Shown here: one piece after another, positions 46,752 to 58,449 of the stretch | How positions within the stretch are numbered: position 1 is the first letter of the stretch | Layout: the number at the start of each line of letters is the position of its first letter | DNA from: Ligustrum vulgare | Lineage: Eukaryota > Streptophyta > Magnoliopsida > Lamiales > Oleaceae | Assembly (NCBI GenBank): GCA_963555705.1 | Contig: OY743181.1 | Coordinates: 28,400,513-28,464,512, forward strand | Direction: 5' to 3' | DNA length: 64,000 nucleotides | Position numbers and translations under genes: made by a program | The notes under the pieces: model-generated | Database searches by the model: none | What the model was told of the DNA's origin: nothing | Seen by the model: only the letters and a program-made list of their open reading frames with translations

Positions 46752-47478
46752 TGATGTGTTCCGGACCCTCGACAATCGAAGTCATAGCAGGCTTGACGAA
46801 AAAAGTTAAATATTCAAGTCAAATAAAAGTGCAATTCAGTCAACCATGTCGGAATTAGATGTATAATATGTGTTTTTTGAGTAGAAATGAGTCACTAAGC
46901 AAAACTCATAGGCTAAAAAGCCCTTGAGCCGACTGATTTTATGGTCAAATTCCATCATTTGGGGCTTCAAAACAACATATCAATTATGCAGACAGAAATT
47001 AGGGATTTTTGCGTATTTTTAGGTTAAATTTTGTTTTTAATTATTTGTTTGCCTATTTTAGAATTTTAGTCTAATTAGAATTCTATTTTGAGTCAATTAG
47101 CGGCTAGGTTATTTTACTTATTTATATTCATTTCCATTCATTGTAATTCAGACTTGAGACTTGATTTTGATATAAACAGTTTTTATTGAGGATTCAATAA
47201 AAGTTATAGGTGGATTCCTATGTTTTCGAACTTATCAAGAATATTTCTTGTGGCGTTCAAATATTGAACTTATCAAATATTTACTAGAATATTTGTGGCG
47301 TTCAAATCAGAGACTTATCAAGGAGATTGGGAAAATCCTGGTGGCGTTTCGAAAGTCTTGGTTCTTTATTCCGCATCGTCGAGCCATCGCGTCTGAATAT
47401 CAGGTCAAGATTCCACCGTCCATCCACAACCTGGGTTCGGAACTTTCCGGCGTTTCTTCCGCGCTTCGAACCTCATCA
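46752..47478 (+). repeat. 5' LTR of gypsy copy B
   Basis: 727 bp, TGATGTGTTCCGG to CGAACCTCATCA, inverted ends TGATG/CATCA. Its first 205 bp recur at 49050-49254 with about a dozen differences. The middle carries repeated GAACTTATCA..GTGGCGTT(C/T) blocks (47225-47350). Confidence 0.85.
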
Positions 47479-47480
47479 TC

Positions 47481-47492
47481 TGGTATCAGAGC
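47481..47492 (+). other. primer-binding site of gypsy copy B
   Basis: TGGTATCAGAGC, complement of the 3' end of initiator-Met tRNA, two bases after the LTR. Confidence 0.9.
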
Positions 47493-47989
47493 TGGACTCT
47501 GAATTCAGGTTTTTCTATCAAGTTTGATTTTTATGTTTATCATCGAGTCCCATAAAAATCATCCATATCTTGTTGAGTGTTTTGTTTTCAGTTTTTTTTT
47601 TGAGTTTTCTTGTTCTTCGTGTCAGTAAAATTTTTCATTTTGTGATCCATATAAAAATTCAACAAAAATTCAAAAGTTTTTGTTTTATTCGATTCTTATC
47701 CAAATCCTGTTTCGTTTGTTTTATTGCGTTCGTGTCGAATTTTCGGATTTATTAAAAAAATTATATTTTTTATTTTTTTTATTTAATTCCGAAAATTCAT
47801 TATTAAAAAAAAAAAAAAAGTTGTTCCAAATTCAAGAACCACTTTCTTGAGTTTTTTTTCAAATTCTTGGTATTCATTTATTTCCAAGTCAATAAAAGTC
47901 GTTCTTGCTATTTGATATCTAAATCCTCTTCATTCTTGAATTTTTTTAACGCCATATAAGGAATGAATTATGATTCGAGCTTTTTATTT

Positions 47990-48800
47990 CAAACTAGATG
48001 TTATGTGGATCATAAGGGATGCAGTTAGGCGATTGATGGAAAGTGCTTTACTAATTTCGTTAGTAGCACCGTGGTTGAAAAATTAGGATTGCCCCTAGAA
48101 CCACACTATAAACCTTATAGGATGATGTGGATGATGGAGTTTGGGAATTTCAAAGTAACCAAACAAGTTCTAGTGCCTATTGCCCAGGGAAGGTATAATG
48201 AAGATGTATGGTGTGATGTAGTGCCATTGAAGTCTTATCATATTTTATTGGGAAAACCTTGGAGATGTAGGAGGGAGGCTGTTTATGATAAGAGTATGCA
48301 CATATACAAATTCCTTAAGAAAGGGAAAACATGCGCACTATATGGGTTGATATTAGAGGAAGCACTAGAAGATTCACGGAGGGTAATGAAGGAAAGTGAA
48401 AAGTGGTTTAATAGTAGGCATCGTGGGGATAAGGATATTAATAAGAAGGAGGGAGAGTTGGAATTAAAAACAAATAAACAAATTCCAAAATTTGATGAGG
48501 AATTGATTAAGAATGAAATTGTTGATAATGAGGGGAACGAATTGGGAGTTGAGGTGGAAGTTCAAGATTTGAGCGTTGAATTGGAAGATCCACATTTGGG
48601 TAGTGAAGAGGTAGTGCACGAGCATGATGATAAAAGTGTGGAGATAGGAGATGTGGTTGAATTTGAGAGTAAAAATTTTGAATAGGTGGTTGGAGATGCA
48701 AAGGAAGAACGAGGTGAAGAGGAGGGTCTCGTGGTTCTTAAAGAAGAATTGGAGATGGTGATTAATCATGGATACAAAGATCAATACCTTTATACCTCAT
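47990..48800 (+). pseudogene. retropepsin-like domain plus acidic tail, gypsy copy B
   Basis: The frame reads A-I-D-G-K (active-site Asp codon 48035-48037), then V-V-E-K-L-G-L-P, W-C-D-V-V-P-L and Y-H-I-L-L-G-K-P-W, a full-length plant Ty3/gypsy retropepsin core. A TAG at 48026-48028 lies just upstream, and the first Met is 48071. After the protease come a basic stretch and a Glu/Asp-rich tail, with a stop at 48683-48685; similarity to copy A continues beyond it to about 48800. No polymerase domain follows. The frame is long and open for a dead copy. Confidence 0.75.
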
Positions 48801-49049
48801 GAACCTAACATTTCCCTCCCGCTTTATTTAATTTTGTCTTGCAGGTTAAATGTGCTTGGAAATTTGGGCAACACCACCAATACCCACAAGAGTTTCTACT
48901 TCAATCCATTCATGTAACCCAAGTTACAGGATACTCTTGGTCATCCCTCTGGCATGGAAGCAATAATTTTCCGTTTGATACAGGAGATGAAGTGAAATAA
49001 CAGGAACAAAGCTATGATTCGAGACGAATCATCCTAAAGAAGGAGAGTA

Positions 49050-49254
49050 TGATGTGTTCCGGATCCTCGACAATCGGAGTCATAGCAGGCTTGACGGAAA
49101 AAGTTAAATATTCAAGTCAAATAAAAGTGCAATCCAGTCAACCATGTCGGAATTACATGCATAATATGTGTTTTTCGAGTAGAAATGAGCCACTAAGCAA
49201 AACTCATGGGCTAAAGCCCTTGAGCCGACTGATTTTATGGCCAAATTCCATCAT
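49050..49254 (+). repeat. truncated 3' LTR of gypsy copy B
   Basis: Matches 46752-46963 from TGATGTGTTCC to AAATTCCATCAT, then departs. Preceded by the purine tract AAAGAAGGAGAGTA. Confidence 0.85.
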
Positions 49255-51406
49255 GATTTCTTACATCAAACACAGGCTGCTATGAATAGGACCTTAGCTA
49301 TTGAGGAGGGCTTCTTGAAGTAGAAGGTTGGTTCTAGATGGGTGTGTGAGGGGGATCACAACACTCACTACTTCCATGTGATGGTATAGGGGCATCAGAT
49401 CATATCACGCATCAGGTCTATCACGATCCAATCAGGGATGTACTCTCTATTGCTGAGGATATTCAGACCTTAACCATTGCTTTCTACCAGGATCTTCTGT
49501 CTTCTTCTTTACAACCTGTGGACCCCATCCGACCTGACATCATACCCAAGCTTGTGACTGAGGAAGACAGTAAGGCACTAAATTGCCCCTTCGATTTAGA
49601 TGATACGGGAGGTGGTGTTCATCATTGACTCTGATAGTGTTGCAGGACCAAATGGTTTTTCATCCTTGTTCTTTCAGTAGTGTTGGAATATCATGTAGGA
49701 TGATGACTTCAGTGCATTTTTGGACTTCTTTGCAAGTGGCCATTTTCCTAGAGGTTTCACTTCTACTTCTATTGTTTTGTTCCCAAAGAGGAATGGAGCC
49801 TGCATGTGGACCGATTTTAGAACTATTGTCCTGTGCATGGTGTTTAATAAGTATATCACTGAGCTATTGAACATCCGATCGAGTACTTTATTACCTCGCA
49901 TTATCGCCCTGCAGCAGTGTGGTTTTATCCCTTGCAAACTTATTAAGGATAATGTCTTACTGGCACAAGAGCTCCTCTATACTTTAGATAATAAAGTAAG
50001 AGGAGAGAATACTATATTGAAGTTAGGCATGGCTAAAGCATATGACCACATGGAGTAGGGTTTCTTATATTTTGTACTACAGACTTAGAATTTGATAAGT
50101 TATGGATCGACAAGATCAAGAGATGTGTATCTGAGTGCATGTTCTCAATGCTCTTGAATGGATGGCCATGTGAATTATTTCCATCCTCATGAGGACTCAG
50201 ATAAGGAGATCCTATCTTGCCATCATGTTTTATCATTGCTACTGATTGCTTCTCGCGTTTACTCACATTGCATTTTAAGAAGTATCTTAGTATGGATTAC
50301 AGTCATGGTAGCACTACTCTTGTCTCACACTTATCATTTGTTGATGATATGATCATCTTCACCAACGGCCAGAAACGGACCATTCGGAGGGTACTTGAAT
50401 GTTTGGATCATTATGAGGGGGGTTTCTGGACAGTTGGTGAACCGAGACAAGAGCGGACTTATCCTTCCCAAACGGGCTTGTATCAATCATATCAGACGGC
50501 TTGAGAACTTGACTGGATTCAGATATCAGCAGCAGACGTTCACTTATCTAGGGGTCCCTTATACAAGGGGCTAAGATGAGGTTCCTTTATGACGGCCTGA
50601 TTTTGAAGGTCAGGAGCAGGATTATTGGTTGGGCTTCATGCCTACATTCACATGGAGGATGAATTACTTTACTTAGATCAGTCCTCATCTCTATTCATTA
50701 TATTTTCTTTAGATCTTGCAGCCTCTTAAAGCTATACTAAAGAAACTCAAGAGCAGCTTCGGACGATTCCTCTGGGATTCCAAGGATCAGGCACATCTTT
50801 TACATTGGAGTGATGGAAAGATGTGTACCTTCCTCCCGATGAGGTGGTCTTAGCTTCAGGATACTGTGGATATTTCTCGCTGAAGTTTTTGTGTCTCTTT
50901 TATTATGGGCTCATTTCTTACTTGGTAAATACTATAGGGGGACTCACATTTCACTTACTGCTATCCTATACTTGACCTCTCCTGCTTGGAAGAGGTTAAA
51001 GAGGGTTGGACCACTAGCTGAGTCACAGATTTAGTGGAATTTTGGGATTGGACAAATATTCTTTTGGAATGATTGCTGGATGGGTGACAATACTTTGGCA
51101 TCCCTATTCTTAGATAGGCATCACACCTTAGAGAGGGTGCAGGACTTTTTCAATGATACCAGTTAGGACATTGAGCAACTACTGTAGGCCATTCGTCCCC
51201 TTTTGGTAGAACAGATTGGGGCGATTCCTTCATGTTTTGATTACCCAAACCAAATTTTTTGGAGACACACCAGATGGTAGGTTTGCTACCAAGTCTGCTT
51301 GGCAGCTAGTCTTGACAGGTAGACCGTCTCAGAATTCTTATCACATGATGTGGAGCGCTACTCTTCCCCTCATTGTATCTTTCTTCGATTGGAGGTTAGG
51401 GCAGGT
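49255..51406 (+). pseudogene. LINE (L1 class) reverse-transcriptase remnant
   Basis: Degenerate plus-strand LINE. Landmarks: G-x-R-W-V-C-E-G-D before the RT; A-G-P-N-G-F-S (about 49640); F-x-S-G-H-F-P-R-G-F; a stretch like I-A-L-Q-Q-C-G-F-I-P; the RT active site F-V-D-D (about 50340); and a C-terminal zf-RVT-like block W-N-F-G-I-G-Q-I-F-F-W-N-D-C-W (about 51040). Many stops and frameshifts. The endonuclease domain and the poly-A end are not seen, and no target duplication is identifiable. The left border meets a broken LTR. Confidence 0.8.
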
Positions 51407-51975
51407 GATAAGTGTTATACACTTATTTATATGCTAGAATTAGGATATTATAGTGTCGTTCAAGAATAAATTCTACTTAATTAGTTGTTATTTACTCTTG
51501 TTTAAGAAAACTTTCCAAAAGATAGAGAATGAAGCATTTGAAGTGAGTTAAAGGCTAAAAGAGGATAAATGGAGCCTAATTGTGCACATGAGGATTCGAG
51601 GGGGTCAATCGAGGCCAAAAAGGAGTTAATCAAAAGAAATCAAAAGTATGAGTACCAAAATGCTTTAATTGAAAGATGGAGGACTAGAGGCGCAAATAAA
51701 ACATGAGGACATACTTAAACATCATGCAAAACGAAGGATTGATTCTTGCTGTAAGAGTTCCTTTCCTTCTATGTTATTTTCAATGAACACAATAATTTAT
51801 TGTTTTCATTATTTTATGACGGCATGTAACTAAATTCATATGTCGGGATGAACAATGTAGCCTAGTTTAATTAATTCCAGACTTCATAGTTTTAATTATT
51901 CGTTGCATGTATTGATGTTATTTTGGTTTCAGTGCTTGAATTACTTGATCACTAATTCTTTATTTAAACATGTTT
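51407..51975 (+). repeat. Tat/Athila-like LTR fragment
   Basis: Begins GTGATAAGTGTTATACACTT, a start typical of Tat/Ogre-type LTRs, and later has CATATGTCGGGATGAAC followed by AGCCTAGTTTAATTAATT. The end is not visible; the border at 51975 is approximate. Confidence 0.5.
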
Positions 51976-52461
51976 TGGAAATGCAAGATGGATCCGGGTC
52001 ATGGGCTCTGAGGTTGAGTCCAGTAAATTTATGTGAGTTGGGCCTATATTTCTTTTCTCTACTTGGGTTGAAATAAGCTGGGCCAATTATCAACATATTT
52101 TGGAATAATTAGATCCTACGCTAGTTATTCCTACACTCCTTAGATAAATTCCAACTTTTAATACTATTTAGAAATTTACGTGATTTTTCAAAAAATGTCT
52201 CTCTCTTCTTCCATCTGTAATTAACGCTAATATCTATCCTTCACAATTTTCAAATTTTGGGACTCCATTTTTTCGCACAATTCTAAATGAAACAAATATA
52301 CACTACCATATATCCACCCATTTCCATAGTTATCGCCCAAATCAAGCTTAGGCTTTTTGATAGAAGTTCCAATTTTGAAAACACAGCTTCGATTAGTTCG
52401 TTTAGTTGGAGATTTCAACTTTCATATCCCATTTGATGCGAAATTACGGATAGATACTGGA
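51976..52461. other. unassigned sequence left of the ULP-like gene
   Basis: AT-rich with no recognised gene. It may contain the left end and promoter of the ULP-carrying MULE. I could not find inverted termini matching the right side. Confidence 0.35.
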
Positions 52462-55400
52462 ATGATGTCTACTCGAGCATCACCCGTCAAAGAAAATCGC
52501 CGAAGTGGACATCCTAATCGAGCACCTTCAGTGGCGTTGCCGTCGGAACCTCATACCACTATGATGGAAAAATCTGGGCAATCAAAGAAGCGATCTTAAA
52601 ACAAGAAGAATCCGAAGCAACTCCCTGTCATTATCCCAAGGGTATGTAATCTCATATAGTATAGTATTTATTTTCTTCAAACTTATGAATTTCTCAGTGG
52701 GAATGTGTATATATATGTAGTGATAGATTATGTTAATAATTATATTTAAATTTAATCATATTCTCCACCTTATTTCAATTTGTAATCATTGAAATTCTTG
52801 ATTTATGTTGATGGTACGATGTATCAGTTAAATTCCAGTGAAGTAATGGCAATAGTTTGGTTCTCTGTAATGCGATTAAGGTTGATGGCAAGTTTTAGTG
52901 ATGATTACAATAGTGCATAGTAGCCGTTATATCATCGATTAGATTTTGATGTCAAGTTTCAAATCTATTAAAGTAGTTTCCAGGAGATTTCTATAAGATT
53001 GATATTGCTATGCTCTTTATATCTTGATTAAATGTAGAAGCCAAGTTTTAAACGCTATTTGAATAGTGTCTAATACGCTTTTATATCCTCTATTCACATC
53101 ATGCAAGGTGACATTTATTAATTTAAGGAATATTACAGATCATTACAACAAGTGTAATATGGATTTTTTTAACGTTCCATACCAATAAAAAGTGAAGGTT
53201 TAATGGTAATCAGGGAGTTTCTGTCAACGGGTAATGTTAAACATGACTGGAATAGTGTTAAACATAGTTGGAATAGTGTCTAATATTCGGTTTTATATCC
53301 CATATGCACATCATGCAAGGTGACAACTAGTAATTTAAGGAACATTATATATTTTATTACACTAGACATAAAATAGATGTTTTTCACATTACAGACTATT
53401 ACATCGTGTGTAATATGTATACAATAGTTTCTATTACTCTTATAAACTGTATGGAACTGATTGATGGTGATCTAGTATCATAAAGAACATTACAAATCAT
53501 TACAGTAGAGGTATAATGACTAAACATATTCCATGTTTTATTTTTGTAATCATAACTAGTTAATTAGATGAGTAGACATATCCAGAAACCTCGTTTCATA
53601 TTAAATTTATTACATATCATTTTCATTTTGATAAGTGAGTATTACCTTTATAATTGATTATTATTACAGGAATGGGACCTCATCCTCCCACGCGAATATT
53701 GGTTTCACACTAGTATTGTGATGGACACCACAGACGACGTGATATCTAAGTTGAATGCCAAGCTAAATAAACTTCAAAAGGACCTATTTAGATGTACCTG
53801 CTTTGGAAGACTCATAGATATGAATAGAATTCTCCTTCAACCCCAACTCATTCACAAAGTATCGTTGAGGGAACTACGACAACTGAACCGAAACGAGATG
53901 TGGTTCAACATTGGCAGTAGCCGAGTCAGATTTGGACTGGAAGAGTTTTTGCCTAATTATGGGGTTGAGGTGTACTGGTAGCACTGATAAATCTATATTC
54001 CAAGCTGGACCATGCAGAATAAGGGATCAGTACTTCCCAAACATGGAAAGAATATCCAAAGAAGATGTGAAGCACATGTTTTTAGATTTGGAGGAGGGTG
54101 TCCCAGATGATGACGTAGTTGATCTCGGTGTTCTGTATTTGATATCGACATTCTTATTTACAACCCAAGCACATAGGAATATAGACGATGAGTTGATGAG
54201 AATGGTTGATTATGGTAATGGGGAGTTGTATCCTTGGGGTTTGGATCTGTATAGGTATACATTGAAGTCACTGAAGTCTGTGATGACTTCAAGACTTGAG
54301 AAAGTGACCAAGGGAAAGAAGCTATCACCACAGTATACGCTGAATGGCTTCATGTTGGCATTTCAGATATGGATATAAGCGACAGTGACGAACTTAAGCG
54401 GTAAATTATGCGAGAGGAAAGAAACCAAATTCCCTCGCATTCTGAATTGGGCTGCATCTGCGGGCAACCTTTCCATGGATACATTCGATGCAAATGAGGT
54501 ACATATATTTTACATTTTTATGATTTATGAAGTGTTGTTTCTAAACATAAATTACAAAATAGCACTAATGTAATGATTATATATATGTTCCATTTACAGA
54601 TGGAAGTGAGGATTATAGAGTCTACAGACGAGGAGTTGGTGCAAGACTACTGTCAAGCACGAAATGATGATAGTGAAAAGGAATGTGATATGATTCAGAA
54701 ATGCCCTCCACCTCAATCCATCAATGTGAAGACAACTTCATCATCTCATGAAGATATTGTTAATGCCCCTGGCACGTCTAGTATGAGTAAGCCACATGGA
54801 AAATAGGAATCCAAGTGTCCATGTACCGTACTATGTTTTATAATAATTTAGATGACGAGCAGAATATAATGTATGCTACTTGTAATTACTTTTCAACTTG
54901 CATATGACATCAAGAGTACATGGAGTCAACAGTTGAGCTAAGGAACCGTCTGATTATTCTTGAAGCGAAGATGAAACAGATTGAGGACAAACAGATTGTT
55001 CAGATGGATGATATTGTAATGAAACAAGGAATACTATCTGATGCACATACTAAATTGAAAATGGAGCTTTCATCTATGACAAAGGAATTTTCATCAACGA
55101 TCAACGAACTGATTCGTTGTATATCAACCAATAAGTGCGTGAGGTGTCGAACGAATGTGCACCCCCCACATGATGAGGTAATATTAGTCCAGTTACATAT
55201 TATATTACATTTTAAAAAGTCTAATGCACGTCATATACATGATAAGGCGAGATCTGTTGATGAAGAGCAAGTCACACCAAAGCTAGCTACTCTTGGCGAT
55301 CCAACTATTGAAAAGCTGGACAAGACATTTACCCCAATGCCGGATGGTGAGGATGAACTTCCTACATTTAGTCTTGCCATTTCTTCTGATCAACCTGCGA

Positions 55401-57412
55401 GCAACACTGATTAAGATGAAGATTCTTCTTTTTTTCTTTTTCAGAAGAGGTCTTTAATATCTTGGCCGAACAGGGGAGGTTGGCGACTGAGAGATTTAAG
55501 AAGTTTGCTGCAAAGGTTCATAAACATTATTTTTTGGTTCATTACAAATCTTATTTTTTGTATTTAGGATGTTTGATTGTTTCTAATGATTACCATGACT
55601 TAACAGATTGGTGTAGAAGACATACGTCCATTAAACATTGAAGTAGGGGAACACGAGGTATGTAATTCCCTTTTACTAGAATTAAATATAATAATTTTTC
55701 CAATTAATAAGGTATATGACAACTCATTAATCCCGAGATGAATTGTGTCATTCGCTGAACAAAATGTAGATGGAAGACAATGATGGTTTTGATCAGGCGA
55801 CACAAGATGTGTACAAAACCACTGGACATATTGATGGGCAAGCTGCTAAGGTAACCCAGCTGCATATTACATGACTTGTAATTTCATTTTTTTTCATGCT
55901 TTTTTCCAACTACACGCAGGAGGACAAAAAGAGTGGCGATGAGGTACCAGTATTAATGGAAGACCTTCATGAGCATAACCAAGATCAAATAATTCAGGCA
56001 ACGTGTAATAATTTTTCACACGATTATAATGGTGTTTTTAATTTGAATGCCAACCATCTATAAGATAACATATACATAATTTGCATATAAATCCCAGAAG
56101 AATGTTCTTGAAGGTGATATCATTGAAGACTCAGACACACTAGAGGTGCCTTTGAAGAGGAAAGTGAAGGTTTCACGCTACAATTAGTCGTCATTCATAT
56201 AAAACTCGACCACTCCAATTGAACGGCCAGTAGAATTACATGACAACCATTCAGGTTTCACTCTGGGTTTGGAAAGACCAACTGACGAGGACATAGACCA
56301 GTTTTGGTAATGGTTTAAAATTGGTTACAAAAGCAGCAATGTGTAACGTCAAATAACCCTAAACACTCATTTCAATTTTCATGTCCATGTGTTTATATTA
56401 GGTATGAAGTGTTATTCATAACATATTATTGATCTATCTACAGGGCGAAGAAGTTTACCAATAGGAAGATTAATCCAACCTCGGATCTGGGATTTATGGA
56501 TTTTGATGAAAAATTTTGGTGGTTCAAGTTGTCTCAGCCGAAGAACAACTTTGATGACACGGTATAGAAATTTATTTTTAAATAAATTCAGTTTACATAC
56601 ATTACAGCAACACTGAAATGGCTAAATGTATAATGCAGCATATCAATGTGTGCTTCTACCACCTGAGAAAGATGACAAAGGACTTAACATACAAGTCTAC
56701 TACTACTGATCTGTGCTTTTCTGCCAAGGTAAGAGGTATACACCCCCCATGAAAAAAGGATAGCACTATCATTGCTGACCACTCATCACTTATTGACTAC
56801 ACAATTGGTCACCGTATGCCATGCAACACCCCATGGTCAGAGGTCGACTTTTTTTTAATCCCTTTGATGATGTCCAATCACAAATATTGTCTCCTTGATG
56901 AATTCGATATCAATGAGAGACAACTCAATGGCTACAACTCAATGAGGCATAAAATTAAGGATGATGTTGTCCAGAATGATTTAAAACCATTTTCAGATAT
57001 CATTCCATATCTAATGTTCTATAATGGGACAACATCCCACAACAGGACAACGAATTAGAGATTCTGTTTATAGCTTGAAAGCTTATTTATTTGAAATCTT
57101 AAATTCACTAAAATGTTAATGAAATGAACTTTATAATTCGAAATAGTTATTGTTATCGCATGATACTGAAAGAAGATGCACTATTGTTAGCTTTTGTAAT
57201 TTTGTTGTAATTTTTACAGGTACGACTGTGGGGTATTTTTCGTAAAATATGCTGAGTTCCTTATAACCCGGAAGTTGAGCGAAATGCCAATGAAGTTCCC
57301 AGCATCCGAGGCACGAAATACTTTGGCCACGCAACTGTTTATGTTTCCCAAATCAATGCAGGGGAAAAAAGGACGCGTGTACAAGCGGAGGTGCACGAGA
57401 GGCGGAGATTAG
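52462..57412 (+). pseudogene. ULP1-like cysteine protease gene (DUF1985 type) carried by a MULE
   Basis: Exon-like blocks with GT/AG borders. 52462-52641: Ser/Arg/Pro-rich start with an in-frame TAA. 53670-54378: DUF1985 domain (F-G-R-L-I-D-M, L-I-H-K-V, E-M-W-F-N-I-G, V-R-F-G-L-E-E-F), with a 1-bp shift in a T-run near 53946 and a stop at 54376-54378. 54601-54806 and 54920-55414: charged, partly coiled-coil. 56450-56730, then 56816-57056: C48 peptidase start (P-W-S-E-V-D, then N-H-K with the catalytic His codon 56879-56881). 57220-57412: Y-D-C-G-V-F with the catalytic Cys (57227-57229). The expected Asp in Y-D-S reads Asn. ULPs remove SUMO-type modifiers; such genes are known cargo of Kaonashi-type MULEs. 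This copy is dead. Confidence 0.8.
53100..53670. repeat. ATTACA/TGTAAT array 1 (intron of ULP-like gene)
   Basis: I count about 11 ATTACA or TGTAAT hexamers in 570 bp, often in inverted pairs such as ATTACAACAAGTGTAAT (53154-53170). The same motif is dense at 57490-58140 and 60955-61546. Confidence 0.75.
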
Positions 57413-57469
57413 TAGTATCTGTGATTTTTGTAGTTAATATTTATTATGGAATGTAATCAAGTTTCTTTC

Positions 57470-58150
57470 AATTTTCATAACAAGATAACGCTATGGTATT
57501 ATGGTATTTAAACAACACATGTAATATGTTGGTTAAATTTTTGATTACTTTCTTTTATGTTTGCATTCTGTAAAGGTCAGTTTGAATGGTACCAAATGAA
57601 ATATATTATTAGTTTTTGCATTCATCCCTTTGTTTTTTGGTACTATTTTTTAGCTTATGAAACATGTAGGATCTGTATTTGATATAATGTTTATTGCATT
57701 TTAACATTACATGTTGTTACTTTATATTATAGTTCATTACAATAGCTGTAATGTTACTCATTGAAACATTACGGTTCATTACAATTCAATAGACCTGATG
57801 TGTAATTGAACCAGTGCATGGAGGATGAACCAATTTTTGCGTACTATTTCTAGCTTATGAAAAGAAACATGTAGCACCTGCAACTGATGGACCATGTGTA
57901 TTTACATTTCAATTACATGGACATTACAACAGATATAAAGATCTACTGTTTAACATTACAGATTATTACAGTACATGTAATGTTTCTCATTAAAAAAAAA
58001 ATACAGTATAGCATACTACATTCAACAGGTATGGTCTTCTAATAGAAACAGTATATGGATTATGAACCAATTATAAGACATTAAAACATTACATAACATT
58101 ACACATGCCTATAACATTACATAATATTACATAGAGATTATATCAGACTA
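57470..58150. repeat. ATTACA/TGTAAT array 2 (between the two MULE genes)
   Basis: About 15 hexamers in the convergent intergenic spacer, many as ACATTACA, for example four within 58088-58135. No gene lies here. Confidence 0.75.
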
Positions 58151-58449
58151 CCCCAAATGAGGGATTATGACATTGTGGAGGCTGCCATAGCAAATTCCTT
58201 TCATAGTATATTTAAATGTTTTGAATATGACATCCATTGTAAATTGAATACTACAATCTCACCAAAATAAAACATCAATTATTATCATTTTCTTTGTAGT
58301 TACCAATATTCAACTGTAAATACACTTGTTCAATGTTTGATAGCAATGAGCAAAGAATAAAAAATGAAAGATTGCATCATGGAATATAATTCCTTATTTT
58401 TTGGACATTACTCAAATGGATATCATAATTCCAACCTTCTAGTCTTCTT

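Larger units (their letters stand above)
46752..49254 (+). mobile_element. protease-only Ty3/gypsy element, copy B
   Basis: 5' LTR 46752-47478, primer-binding site 47481-47492, leader, retropepsin-like frame (to 48685), polypurine tract 49036-49049 and a 3' LTR starting at 49050. The internal part is only 1571 bp and has no gag, RT, RNase H or integrase. The 3' LTR stops after 205 bp, where LINE sequence begins. The same layout, at lower quality, is seen on the minus strand at 3196-5275, so this is a small non-autonomous family. Confidence 0.8.
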
